From an uncultured Roseibium sp. (GTDB lineage Bacteria; Pseudomonadota; Alphaproteobacteria; Rhizobiales; Stappiaceae), in NCBI RefSeq assembly GCF_947496995.1, contig NZ_CANMFD010000002.1, positions 558,001 to 622,000 on the forward strand: 64,000 nucleotides of DNA. Direction: 5' to 3'. Position numbers and translations under genes: made by a program. Shown piece by piece: positions 16,143 to 27,100 of this stretch. The notes beneath the pieces are model-generated. The model had not been told where the DNA came from. It searched no databases and worked only from the letters and a program-made list of their open reading frames with translations. Numbering within the stretch: position 1 is the first letter of the stretch; each line of letters begins with the position of its first letter.

Positions 16143-18704
16143 TCAACTTCTCGGTTTGAGATTTTCCGGATCGTAAAGCGGTTTGTAACCGACCGCGACC
16201 ACTTCAACCGGATAGGTTTCGCAGAAATATTCGACATTGAGCTTGCGGCCGACCTGGCAATAGTCGTGCGGCAGGTAGGCAAGCGCGATGTTCTTTCCGA
16301 TGGTCGGGCCGAAGGCGACCGAGGTCGTGTAGGAAATCCGCCCGAGACTGTCGACCAGCGTCTTTCCAGTCTGCGGATCGATCACCGGCATGGCACCCAC
16401 CGGATAGCGCTTCACGCCGTCCGCATCCGTGTTTTCGGTCATGACCAGGGTGCAGAGCATGGCGGGCTGATGTTCTCGCGCCCTGTATTCCACATGCTTT
16501 GCCTTGCCGCGGAAGTCGGCCTCCTTGACCTTGGGCCGGGCGAGATCGGCCTCATAGAGATTATACTGGGTCAGTAGGTCGGCATTCTGCAGACGCAGGC
16601 TCTTTTCCATGCGACGCGAGTTGGCGTAGGTCTCCACGCCGACTGCCATCACGCCGGTGGCGCGCAGGGCATCCCAGACGGCCAGACCGTCCTCGTATTT
16701 CATATGCAGTTCCCAGCCCTGTTCGCCAACATATGAGAGGCGCAGCGCGGTTACGGCTTTCCCGGCAATTTCAAGTTGCCTGATTGCCGCGAACGGGAAG
16801 TTTTCAGGGTCCAACGCATCCGGATCGGAGACCACCTTCTTCAGGTTCGCGCGCGCGTTCGGTCCCCAGATTCCGATGGTCGTGTAGGTTTCGCTGACGT
16901 CGGTCACGGTGACGTCGAAGCCCTTGTCCTCGGCAATGCGCTTCACATAGTGATAGTCGCGCGGGCCAGCATCGGCGCCATCGACGATACGGCAGCGATC
17001 GGCCATGCGAAAAACCGTCAGATCCGCCCGGACATTGCCTGCGTCATCGAGGAAGTGGGTATAGATCCCCTTGCCGATATTGGCGTCGCTGCCGATCCTG
17101 GCAGCACACAGCCATTCCATCAGCGCTACATGATCCGGGCCTTCAACGTCGAACATGTAGAAATGCGACAGGTTGATGATGCCGCAATCCTCGCTCAGCG
17201 CCAGATGTTCTGCATTTGAGACGCGCCAGAAATGGCGGTTGTCCCACTCGTTTTCGCGAACCGGGACCCTGTCGCCATATTTTTCAAGCAGATGCTCGTT
17301 GGCTGCATATCCGTGGGCGCGCTCCCAGCCGCCGAGTTCCATGAAATGGCCGCCGAGTTCCACCTCGCGCTCATAGAAAGGAGAGCGCTTGACGTTCCGG
17401 CCGCTTGCATAGGGTTCGCGCGGGTGGATCGCCGGGAAATAGATCTTCTGGGCGGCCTCGTAGCAACGGCCCTCGATGAAGTCCTCGGTGAGCTGATGCG
17501 GATAGAAACGCGAATAGTCGATGGACGCGTGATCGATCCCGGTCTGACCATCGGTGATCCAGTCGGCAATCAGCTTGCCGTATCCCGGACCGTCCTTGAC
17601 CCAGATGGCTATGCAATACCAGAGACCGCGCACCTTCTGGCTTTCGCCGCAGGACGGACCGCCTCCGGCTGAAACCTGCAAAAGGCCGTTGAAGGAATGG
17701 CCCTCGTTGTAACCGATCTCGCCGAGGATCGGGGTCAGTTCCATGGCGCGTTCGAGCGGCTCCATGACCTGTTCCATCTCCAGATCGCGTTGCGAGGGAG
17801 ACAGGCGCGCCTGATCCTTTTCCAGAAGGTCGCGCGGGTGGCACATGCGCGGATTGTCCGGCTCGTAAAAACCCCACTCGATCTGCCCGCCTTCCGCAGT
17901 CCGGGGGTCGCCGGTGTCGCGCATGTAGGCGGAGTTGCCCTGGTCGCGCAGCAGCGGAAAACCGATTTCCTTGCCGGTGCCTTCGAACTCGTTATAGGGA
18001 CCGAAGAATGTGAGCGGGTGATCGACGGGCATCACCGGCAGATCTTCGCCGACCATGTTCGCGATCAGCCGGCCCCAGAGACCGGCGCAGACGATGACGT
18101 GGTCGGCCATGATCGTGCCACGATGGGTGACGACGCCCTTGATGCGTCCGCCTTCCACGATCAATGACTGGGCGGGGGTGTTGGCGAAGGCCTTCAGCTT
18201 GCCGGTTTTCTCGGCCTCATCGACGAGTTTGCCCGCCACGGTCTGTGAACGCGGAATGACGAGGCCGGCGTCGGGGTCCCACATGCCGCCCTGGACCATG
18301 TCCTCCTCGATCAGCGGGAATTTTTCCTTGATCTCGGCAGGCGTGACCAACCGCACATTCGTGCCGAAGGCCTTGCCGGAAGTCACCTTGCGTCTGATTT
18401 CCTCCATCCAGGCGTCGTCGCCGGTGCGCGCGACTTCCAGGCCACCGACGCGGGCGTAATGACCCATCCTGTCGAAGAAATCGATGGAATACTGGGTGGT
18501 CCAGACGGAGAGATAATCATGGCTCGTCGTGTAGCAGAAGTCGGACGCGTGCGCCGTCGAGCCGATGTCAGTGGGAATGCCGGATTTATCGATGCCAACG
18601 ATATCGTCCCAGCCGCGTTCGATGAGGTGATGGGCCACCGAAGCTCCGACAATACCGCCCAGGCCGACAATGACGACTTTTGCCTTGCCAGGAAATGCTG
18701 ACAT
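16143..18704 (-). CDS. dimethylglycine dehydrogenase-type FAD/GcvT oxidoreductase
   Basis: An 853-residue fusion of an FAD-dependent DAO-type oxidase domain (about 1-390, dinucleotide motif VIVGLGGIVGASVA), a linker FAO_M-like segment, and a GcvT-type tetrahydrofolate-binding half (about 430-850). The motif GSTAHASDF contains the histidine position that carries covalent FAD in dimethylglycine and sarcosine dehydrogenases. It should demethylate dimethylglycine (or sarcosine), delivering the carbon to tetrahydrofolate as methylene-THF. An AAGGA precedes the ATG. It is first in a unit with the BHMT gene and diverges from mttB, forming a glycine-betaine breakdown block. Dimethylglycine versus sarcosine preference is inferred from context. 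Confidence 0.85.
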   Translation of the reverse strand: MSAFPGKAKVVIVGLGGIVGASVAHHLIERGWDDIVGIDKSGIPTDIGSTAHASDFCYTTSHDYLSVWTTQYSIDFFDRMGHYARVGGLEVARTGDDAWMEEIRRKVTSGKAFGTNVRLVTPAEIKEKFPLIEEDMVQGGMWDPDAGLVIPRSQTVAGKLVDEAEKTGKLKAFANTPAQSLIVEGGRIKGVVTHRGTIMADHVIVCAGLWGRLIANMVGEDLPVMPVDHPLTFFGPYNEFEGTGKEIGFPLLRDQGNSAYMRDTGDPRTAEGGQIEWGFYEPDNPRMCHPRDLLEKDQARLSPSQRDLEMEQVMEPLERAMELTPILGEIGYNEGHSFNGLLQVSAGGGPSCGESQKVRGLWYCIAIWVKDGPGYGKLIADWITDGQTGIDHASIDYSRFYPHQLTEDFIEGRCYEAAQKIYFPAIHPREPYASGRNVKRSPFYEREVELGGHFMELGGWERAHGYAANEHLLEKYGDRVPVRENEWDNRHFWRVSNAEHLALSEDCGIINLSHFYMFDVEGPDHVALMEWLCAARIGSDANIGKGIYTHFLDDAGNVRADLTVFRMADRCRIVDGADAGPRDYHYVKRIAEDKGFDVTVTDVSETYTTIGIWGPNARANLKKVVSDPDALDPENFPFAAIRQLEIAGKAVTALRLSYVGEQGWELHMKYEDGLAVWDALRATGVMAVGVETYANSRRMEKSLRLQNADLLTQYNLYEADLARPKVKEADFRGKAKHVEYRAREHQPAMLCTLVMTENTDADGVKRYPVGAMPVIDPQTGKTLVDSLGRISYTTSVAFGPTIGKNIALAYLPHDYCQVGRKLNVEYFCETYPVEVVAVGYKPLYDPENLKPRS

Positions 18705-19170
18705 CTTTCATTCCTTTTCAATGGGTTGGCTGCAATGCGCCAATGCCGCGCTTCTGCCGCCACCCTAGATCCGCGACGGAAAATGCCGATCCGAATACCG
18801 GTTCCCATAGGCCGGCCCCGGACGTTCCTTTTCCGACGGGCAGTATCGCGGCAGATTCTCCGGCAAAATAGCTTAATTGCGTCATGCCGGCAGTGTCACG
18901 ACGACACGCCGAACCGAAATACCGTCCCCTTGAAAATATCGGCCGCTTGCCCGGAAGCGCTTCGCGCGGTGCGCGCTGGCTGTACCAGGGTCAAAACGGG
19001 CAAAACTTTCCAACCTGGTTTCCGCCATGACAGTGTCTGCGCAAGAACAAAGGAAATACTCCGGGACCTCGATGCCGGAATTAGAGTAGGTTAAGACGCA
19101 TCTGGACCCTGACCGCCGCATGAGCTGGTGAAGACTGCAATAGACGAAATTCCATCTTGGGAGCCTTAGA
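18705..19170. other. divergent intergenic region of the betaine block
   Basis: This 466-base gap lies between the start codons of the dimethylglycine dehydrogenase and mttB genes and should hold both promoters. A perfect 10-bp palindrome GAAGCGCTTC lies at 18954-18963, near GC-rich alternating sequence; it could be an operator. Short open frames are present on both strands, but none has a good start, codon pattern or recognisable product. Confidence 0.4.
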
Positions 19171-20709
19171 ATGTCAGACGCCGCCGTATCAGGCCGCCGA
19201 GGAAGAAATGCACGCCGCGAGCGGCGGCAAGCTGGCCCGGGCGGCCAATCCGTTCCCTATATTTCCAGAAACATTCCGGTCTATGACGTGCTCAGCGACG
19301 AAGGCGCGGAGCTGATCGAGGCCAATGCCGACCGCATTCTTGCGGAAATCGGCCTGGAGTTTCGCGAAGATCCGGAAGTCCTGAACCTGTGGAAGATCGC
19401 CGGGGCGGAAGTTGAGGGCGAACGTGTGCGGTTTCCCAAGGGGATGCTGCGCGAGATTCTCAAGACGGCGCCGGCGCAATTCACGCAGCATGCCCGCAAT
19501 CCGGCCCGCAATGTCGAGATTGGCGGCAATAATCTGGTCTTTGCACCGGTCTACGGCCCGCCATTCGTTACCGACCTCGACCAGGGCCGCCGCTACGGTA
19601 CGATCGAGGATTTCCGGAATTTCGTGAAACTCGCCTATATGTCCCCCTGGCTCCACCATTCCGGCGGGACGGTCTGCGAGCCGGTGGACCTGCCGGTGAA
19701 CAAGCGCCATTTCGATATGGTCTATTCCCATATCAAATATTCCGACAAGCCGTTCATGGGGTCGGTCACCGCGCCGGAGCGGGCGGAAGATTCCGTCAGG
19801 ATGGCCCAGATCACTTTCGGTGAGGACTTCGTCGATCAGAACTGCGTCATGATACAGCTGATCAACGCCAATTCACCGCTGGTATTCGACGCGACCATGC
19901 TCGGTGCCCTGAAAGTCTATGCGCGCCACAACCAGGCCTGCATTGTCTCGCCGTTCATCCTGGCTGGCGCCATGAGCCCGGTGACAGTGTCCGGCACGCT
20001 GTCCCAAGTGCTTGCGGAAGCCCTGGCGGGCTGTGCGCTGACACAGCTTGTGCGTCCGGGCGCTCCGGTGGTGTTCGGCGCTTTCGTCAGCTCCATTTCC
20101 ATGCAGTCGGGTGCACCGACCTTCGGAAGCCCCGAAGGGTCGCTCCTCCTCAACGGCGCCGCCAAACTCGCCAGGCGTGTCAACCTGCCGTTCCGGTCCG
20201 GCGGTTCCTTCACCGCGTCAAAACTTCCGGATGCACAGTCGGCGCAGGAATCCACCCAAACCATCCTGGCAACCGTGCAGTCGGGTGTGAATTTCGCACT
20301 GCATTCGGCTGGTTGGCTCGAGGGCGGACTGTGCTCGTCCTACGAAAAATTTGTTCTGGATGCCGACCAGTTGGGCATGATGCATGTTCTGGCAAAGGGA
20401 ATAGATCTGTCGGACGAAAGCCTTGCAATGGATGCTCTGCAGGAAGTCGGACCGGGAGGACACTTCCTGGGTGCCGCGCATACCCAGCGGAATTTCGAAA
20501 GCGCCTTCTTCCGGTCTGCCATAGCAGACAACAACTCCTACGAACAATGGCTTGCCGATGGCGAACTTGATGCTTCCCGGCGTGCAAATGCCCGCTGGAA
20601 AGAGCAGCTTGCTGCCTATACCGGGCCGGAACTCGATCCCGGAACAGATGAGGCGCTGCAGGCTTTCATGACAGAGCGCAAGGCCTCGTTTCCGGACAGC
20701 AACGTTTAA
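19171..20709 (+). CDS. MttB-family methyltransferase, non-pyrrolysine
   Basis: A 512-residue trimethylamine-methyltransferase-family protein with the TIM-barrel core of MttB (for example SGGSFTASKLPDAQSAQE and SAGWLEGGLCSSYEKF). True MttB of methanogens reads through an in-frame amber codon as pyrrolysine. Here the frame is open throughout, so it belongs to the non-Pyl branch that includes the glycine betaine methyltransferase MtgB. Those enzymes hand the methyl group to a corrinoid protein, yet no corrinoid protein or activator is encoded in this window. The N-terminal 30 residues are Arg-rich. It is divergent from dimethylglycine dehydrogenase, so a quaternary-amine substrate is likely. A strong terminator follows. 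Confidence 0.85.
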   Translation: MSDAAVSGRRGRNARRERRQAGPGGQSVPYISRNIPVYDVLSDEGAELIEANADRILAEIGLEFREDPEVLNLWKIAGAEVEGERVRFPKGMLREILKTAPAQFTQHARNPARNVEIGGNNLVFAPVYGPPFVTDLDQGRRYGTIEDFRNFVKLAYMSPWLHHSGGTVCEPVDLPVNKRHFDMVYSHIKYSDKPFMGSVTAPERAEDSVRMAQITFGEDFVDQNCVMIQLINANSPLVFDATMLGALKVYARHNQACIVSPFILAGAMSPVTVSGTLSQVLAEALAGCALTQLVRPGAPVVFGAFVSSISMQSGAPTFGSPEGSLLLNGAAKLARRVNLPFRSGGSFTASKLPDAQSAQESTQTILATVQSGVNFALHSAGWLEGGLCSSYEKFVLDADQLGMMHVLAKGIDLSDESLAMDALQEVGPGGHFLGAAHTQRNFESAFFRSAIADNNSYEQWLADGELDASRRANARWKEQLAAYTGPELDPGTDEALQAFMTERKASFPDSNV

Positions 20710-20779
20710 AAGCAAATACGCGACGACAAGACCGGGCCACGGCGCGTCGCGAGGCAGTTGTTCACACCCTCCTTCCAGG

Positions 20780-20816
20780 GCATCCCGCGCTCAAGCGATT
20801 GCGGGGTGCTTTTTAT
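20780..20816 (+). terminator. intrinsic terminator after mttB-like gene
   Basis: A 9-bp stem (GCATCCCGC at 20780-20788 with GCGGGGTGC at 20801-20809, one G-U pair) has a 12-base loop and is followed by TTTTTATT. It lies about 70 bases past the mttB-like stop codon. Confidence 0.85.
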
Positions 20817-21184
20817 TATGAAGCGTTTTGCACGATTACACGCCGAACGTGCTGTACGGGCTGTATATTTCCCAAGCGTATTCCACAAAATTACCGCGAT
20901 TGTCGTATGAATTAGGCATTACTTACAAAACGCATGCTCTTTTTGCGCTAAATGCCTTCCACAATTTTCCCTCTTGGGCTAATGGTTCCCGGATAGAGAA
21001 GGCAACGGTCGGTGGAATCAGACTGGGGCTTGGGATAAGCTTGCGCTTGGCACTATGCAGGATAGGCCAATCGCATGCGGATCTGACGTTGAGGGAGCCC
21101 TGAAAAAATGACTATTCTGTGACTATAATATTGTCTAAAATTCAATAACTTGATCTACCCTAACCAATAAAAACAGGTTGTTCT
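20817..21184 (+). promoter_or_regulatory. AT-rich upstream region of the rkpA-like gene
   Basis: About 370 bases lie between the terminator and the PKS start codon, visibly richer in A and T than the genes around, especially after 21105. It should contain the promoter of the capsule/lipid operon and a long leader. The GTG start is preceded by ACAGG. An open frame at 20828-21103 has a TTG start, no Shine-Dalgarno and no recognisable protein, so I do not call it a gene. Confidence 0.4.
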
Positions 21185-24100
21185 GTGGCGTCGCTTACCT
21201 CAAACATCGACATTTTAGGTTATTCCAGTCGGCTTCCCGGAGCCAAAGATTCTGACGAATTCTGGTCACTTCTGAAAAACGGTGAATGCGCCGTCACATC
21301 TGTTTCCGCCGACCGCTGGCCGCTGGCGCGATTCGGCCATCCGCTTCAATCCACCTCCGGCAAGACCTACACCTGGGCAGCCGGGCAAATGGATGATGTC
21401 TGGGGTTTTGATCCTTCCTTTTTCGGCATTTCGCCACGCGAAGCCGTACAGATGGATCCGCAACAGCGTTTGTTGCTGCAACTCGTCTGGGAAGCTCTGG
21501 AACACGCCAATATCCGGCCGAGCGATCTGGCGGGCACGTCAACCGGGGTTTATGTCGGCGCATCCTCGCTGGATTACCATCACCGCTTTCTGGTCGATCC
21601 GGCCATGGCGGACATGCAGTTCATGACAGGCAACACCCTGTCGATCGTCTCCAACAGAATTTCCTATATTTACGACCTGAGAGGGCCGAGCTTCACGGTC
21701 GATACCGCCTGTTCCTCATCGATTGTCGCTCTGCATGAAGCCGTCTCGGCGATAGAGAGCGGTCAGATTGATACCGCCATCGTGTGCGGCGTCAGCCTGC
21801 TCCTCAGCCCGTTCGCCTTCGTCGGATTTTCGCGCGCGACCATGCTCTCCCAGACCGGGCTCTGCCAGGCATTCGATGCCAATGGTGACGGCTATGTGCG
21901 CTCGGAGGGGGGCGCTGTGATCATCCTGCGCGCCGCGCGTGCCGGAATGCCTGAAGGTTCCAAAAGCCACGGCAAATTGCTGGCGACAGGCATCAACGCC
22001 GACGGGCGCACCGTCGGTCTTTCCCTGCCTTCCCCCTATGCGCAGGCTGATTTGCTGCGCGAGATTTACGAAGGGCTCGGTATCGATCCGGCAAAGCTGG
22101 CGTTCGTCGAGGCGCACGGCACTGGAACCCGGGTCGGCGATCCTGCAGAGGCAGATGCGCTTGGCAAGGTGATCGGGCAAAAACGCAGCGACGTCCTGCC
22201 GATCGGGTCGGTCAAAACCAATGTCGGCCATCTGGAACCGGTTTCCGGGCTTGTCGGCCTCCTCAAGGCCGTGATGGCCCTTAAGGAGGATCTGTTTCCG
22301 AAGTCGCTGCATTTCAAGACGCCCAACCCGGATATTCCGTTCGAAGAACTCAATCTCAAGGTCGCCGGCGAGGCAATTGATCTTCAGCCTTCGAAAGACC
22401 GCAGGTTTGCCGGTGTCAACTCCTTCGGCTTCGGCGGCACCAACGCACATGCCGTCATCGGCGATCCGGACCCGGTTCCGGCAAGCGAAACGACGACGCA
22501 GGAAGACGCACCCCTCATTATCAGCGCCCGTTCCAAAGAGGCTCTGCAGGAGCTTGCCGGACGCTACCTGAAGCGGTTCGACAACGCCGGTGAGGACGCC
22601 ACGGGCAACCTCATCGCCTCCAGCGCCCACAGCCGCGACCTGCTTTCCGAACGTCTGGTCGTTCTGGGCAAGTCGAGGCAGGAAAAGCTCGACGCTCTGC
22701 GCTCTTTCTCCGAAAACGGCGAAGAACTGCCCGACCTTGTGTCGGGAAGCATCATCAAGGCGAATGCAAAAGTCGGTTTCGTCTTTTCCGGAAACGGCTC
22801 GCAATGGGCCGGAATGGGCCAGGAAGCCTATCAGGCGGATGCCTCCTTCCGGGAAGCATTCGACAAAGTCGACAGGATCTTCATGGGTCTGAGCGGCTGG
22901 TCTCTGGTGACCACCTTGTTTGCCGAGGATCTTGAAAGCGATCTGGAGCGGTCGGAAATTGCCCAACCGCTGCTGTTCGCTATTCAGATCGGCATCGTGG
23001 AGTCGCTCCGCAAACGCGGCATTACGCCTGCAGGCACAACCGGGCATTCCGTCGGCGAAGTCGCCGCGGCATGGTGCGCCGACGCTCTTGATCTGGAACA
23101 GGCTGTGCGTGTCATCCGGGCCCGCTCCAGCGAGCAGGAAGTCGTCCGTGACCTCGGGTCCATGGGCGCTCTCTTGCTGTCTGCGGATCAGGCGGTTGCG
23201 GCCATCAAGGAAAGCGGCCTCCCCCGCCTTGAACTTGCAGCCGACAACAGCCCGCGCAGCGTGACAATCTCCGGCGACAGCGACAGCCTGGACGCTTTTT
23301 CCAAGTTTGCCCGCAAGAAAAAATGGGCGATGCGCCGCCTCAACCTCGCCTATCCGTTCCACAGTGCCCTCGTGGACCCGATCAGGGAACCGCTTCTGGC
23401 CGCATTGGATGGACTTGATCCGGGCGAAGCCACGCTGCCGTTCTATTCGACCGTGACACCTGACGAAAAAAGCGTCAGCGTTTCGAATGACTACTGGTGG
23501 AAGAATGTCCGCCAACCGGTCCTCTTCGCCGCCGCGATTGAAAACATGACCGCCGACGATTTCAGCGTTCTGGTGGAAATCGGGCCGAAACCGGTGCTGG
23601 GCACCTATATCAACGACGTTCTGAGAGCCAAGGGCAAGAAAGCCAAGTTTCTCGAAACGCTCAAGGAACCTTCCAAAAAATCGGCTGTACCCGCAGGCAA
23701 TCCGCTCGACCGGATCGCCGCCTCGATCCTTGCCCATGGCGGTAAAACGGATCTGGAGAAATACGTCGGACCGAAGCCTGCACAGCGGACCGGCTTGCCG
23801 TCCTATCCATGGCAGAATTCCGAGTATCGCCCGGAAAGCACCCCGGAACAGGTCGATTTCATGTTCGGCCAGACCTGGCCGCTGCTGGGATACCGGCTGC
23901 GCAAGGACACTGCCGAGTGGTTCAACCATATCGACAGCGGTTCCCTGCCGTTCCTGCATGATCACAAGGTCGAAGAAAGTGTGGTCTTTCCCGCCGCCGG
24001 TTACATCGAAATGTGCCTCAGGGCAGCCTTGCGCTGGACCAGGGGCGATCAGATCGAACTGCGCGATTTCGACATCGTGCGCCCGCTGGTAATTGATGGC

Positions 24101-27100
24101 GACGAGGTCTGGGAAACACAGGTCCGGATTTCATCCGACGACAATGTGATCGAAATTTTGTCCCGGCCACGGCTGTCAGACAACGACTGGTCGTTGAATG
24201 CTCGTGGAACCTTCATTACACCCTCGACCACTTCCAGAAAGCCCTGGCTCAAAGCCGGCACGGACAGCGTTTCCGTTCTCGATCATGAAACGCTTTACAA
24301 GATCACGGAAAGTTTCGGCCTGAATTACGGCCCGGCCTTCCGGCGTGCCCATCGCGTGGTCAAACATTCAGACACGACTGCCACCGTGGACCTGCTGGGC
24401 CAGGACCCCAGCCTGGAAAAGCTGCCTTTCGTGTTGTGCCCGACATTGGTCGACGCCGGTTTTCACGGGCTCTTTGCCCTTCTTGACGGCGTCAAGGGTG
24501 TTCCGCAAAACACGTCGTTTCTGCCTATCAGGCTTGGAACCCTGCGCCTTCTGGCGCCTGAAACCCATCCGGCATCAGTCAGCATCGAAGTCACGAAGGC
24601 CTCCCCGCGATCGATCGAGGCAAGTTTCGAATTCCTGGACGCGGACGGACAGACTGTTGCACGCCTGAACAAGGCGCGCTTCAAGGCGGTCACACTCGGT
24701 CAGGACACGCGGCCGGATGACCTCGTTTATCGGCAGATCGCCACCGTTCTTCCCGACCCGGAGCGGATTTCTCCGCTGCAGAAGACCTTCGAAGGACTCG
24801 CAGACCTCGCGGCAAGACTGGATCTTGCCGGTTCCGAAGAGCAGGAACCGGACGACAGCCGCGTTCTGATCGAAGCTCTCGGCAGGGCAATTTCTCACCA
24901 CACGCTGTTCGGCAAGTTCGGTGACAGGCCTATCCGTGTCGCCGAACTCGTTTCAGCGGGCGAACTGCACGAAACCGCAGCGCCGCTTGCAGCCAGCATG
25001 CTGGCGTGGCTTTCGGAAAGTGGTCTGTGCGAAGAAACGGACGAGGGTTTCCGGCTTGAGGATCCTGCAGGGCATCCTGCGGCGCACGATCTGCTTCAGG
25101 CCCTTACGGATGGCGGTGGAGAACATATCTCTGAAGCCGCCCTTCTCGCCCGACTTTGGACGGGTCTGACCGACATATTCACGTCAGGACTGGAAGAAAC
25201 GGCCGCCAAGCTATACGCTTCAAGCCTTTTCGACGCCTATCGATCCTCCTCTCCCGGCAAACGGGCATTGTCGACAGCGCTGCAGAGCAGCGCCCGGTCG
25301 ATTTTCGCGACCTGGCCGAAGGATCAGGCTTTCCGGGTGCTTCTCGTGGGTGCCAGTGGCGGTCTCGCCGCAAACCTCGACATGGACCTCGATCCGACCC
25401 ACATGGCCCTGACGGTTACGGATGCGACATCCTCCGCCGTCGGCCGCGGTGAGCGTCTCTGGCAGGGAAGTTCCGCCACGACCTTCCTGGAGCCGACCGA
25501 AGCGGAATTCGATGTCTCGAACTATTTCGACCTGGTGCTTTTCGATACTTCGCTTGCCGATATCGATCCGGATACGCTGAAGCGTTTCACCAGGTCGGTT
25601 ACTCCCGGTGGTGTTGTGCTTGCGGCCGAACCGCTGCCACACCCTCTTTCGGACCTGATCATGGGTGTCGGGTCGAACTGGTGGGATGAGCAATCGAGCG
25701 CCGACGAGCCGATCTCCCGGCAGCAGAGCGACTGGACGAAGATCCTTGAAACCGCCGGTCTCAGGAACATCGAAACCATTCCTCTCAAAAGCACGTTGAT
25801 CGAAGCCGATCTGATCTGTGCTCGCGTTCCCGAGGATGCCGATGGTTCCGATGCAGTGGAAAGCGAAGAAGCTGCTGAGACGGTTCCGGAAACGAAGGCT
25901 TTCCTGCTTCTGACAGATGCGGAGGGCCCGGCCCACCGTCTTGCGGAAGGCTTGAAGTCCTGCATGGAACGGCATGGCCACGCAGCAACGCTTCTTGTTC
26001 CGGGCGAAGTGACCGAACAACTCGGCGAAGGCATCTGGAGCGCCGCGCTGGAGCAGAGTCAGGATCAGCCACCCGAAGCTCGGGACGAGGCTCTTTCGCA
26101 ACTTCTTGCGGCACATGACGGCCGGCTGGTTCACCTGCGCGGTGCCTACGCCAAACCGGGCGACGCGCTGAGTTCCGTCGATGGCCGCGCCTACAGCATG
26201 ATGATGCTGTTGAAAGCGCTCGGAGCGGAACAGGGTGAATTCACTCTCCTCGCACCGGCCGGTGCTCAGGACATCGCCGGCGGCAAGGGGCCTGCCCCCG
26301 ATCAGGCGGGCATCTGGGCTTTCGGCCGGGTAGTGATGAATGAATACCCGGATGCGAACCTCAAGCTGATCGACGTCTCTCCAGATCTGGAACCGGGTAT
26401 TGCCGCGGCGCGCGTCGCGGAGGAAATCCTTATCGCGAACTGCGAACGGGAGATCGTTCTCGACAGCGAAACGCGATCCGGCCTGCGCCTCCTCAAGGGC
26501 GGCGTGCTGGCGGACACCGCCCTCCCGGAAGGCGCCCGCCCTGCCATGCAGCTTGACATTACGCGCCAGGGTTCACTCGACCAGCTGACCTGGAAAGCGG
26601 TTGAACGTCATGAGCTTGCCGGCAAGGATATCGAAATCGCGGTTGAAGCCAGCGGTCTCAACTTCCGCGATGTCATGTGGGCGCTCGGCCTGTTGCCGGA
26701 AGAGGCCCTGGAAGACGGCTTTGCCGGCCCGACCCTTGGCATGGAATGCTGCGGCCATGTGGTCGCCTGCGGTCCCGACGTCACCCGGTTCAAGACCGGC
26801 GACAAGGTCATCACTTTCGCACCGGCCTGTTTCGCGTCTCATGTCACCGTCGATGAAAGCGGATGCGCACCGATGCCCACGACGGTGTCGGCCGAGGAAG
26901 CGGCCACCATTCCGGTGACGTTCCTGACCGCCTTTTATGCTCTGGTTCATCTGGCCGACCTGGCCGAAGGGGAAACCGTGCTGATCCACGGCGGCGCCGG
27001 CGGCGTCGGCCTGGCGGCCCTGCAAATTGCAAAATGGCGCGGTGCGAAGATTATCGCGACGGCCGGATCCGAGGACAAGCGTAACACGCTGAAGCTTCTC

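Noticed and set aside
18882..19121. 79-codon minus-strand frame in the betaine intergenic region
   Set aside because: No ribosome site and a Cys/Arg-rich sequence without family resemblance; better read as promoter DNA.
19171..20709. Pyrrolysine-containing MttB
   Set aside because: The frame is open from start to stop without an in-frame amber codon, so pyrrolysine is not used here.
20828..21103. 91-codon plus-strand frame upstream of the PKS gene
   Set aside because: TTG start, no Shine-Dalgarno, no recognisable product; lies in an AT-rich promoter-like region.
21716..23965. 749-codon minus-strand open frame within the PKS gene
   Set aside because: Shadow of the ketosynthase-acyltransferase region; its translation shows no recognisable domain, while the plus strand has full active sites.
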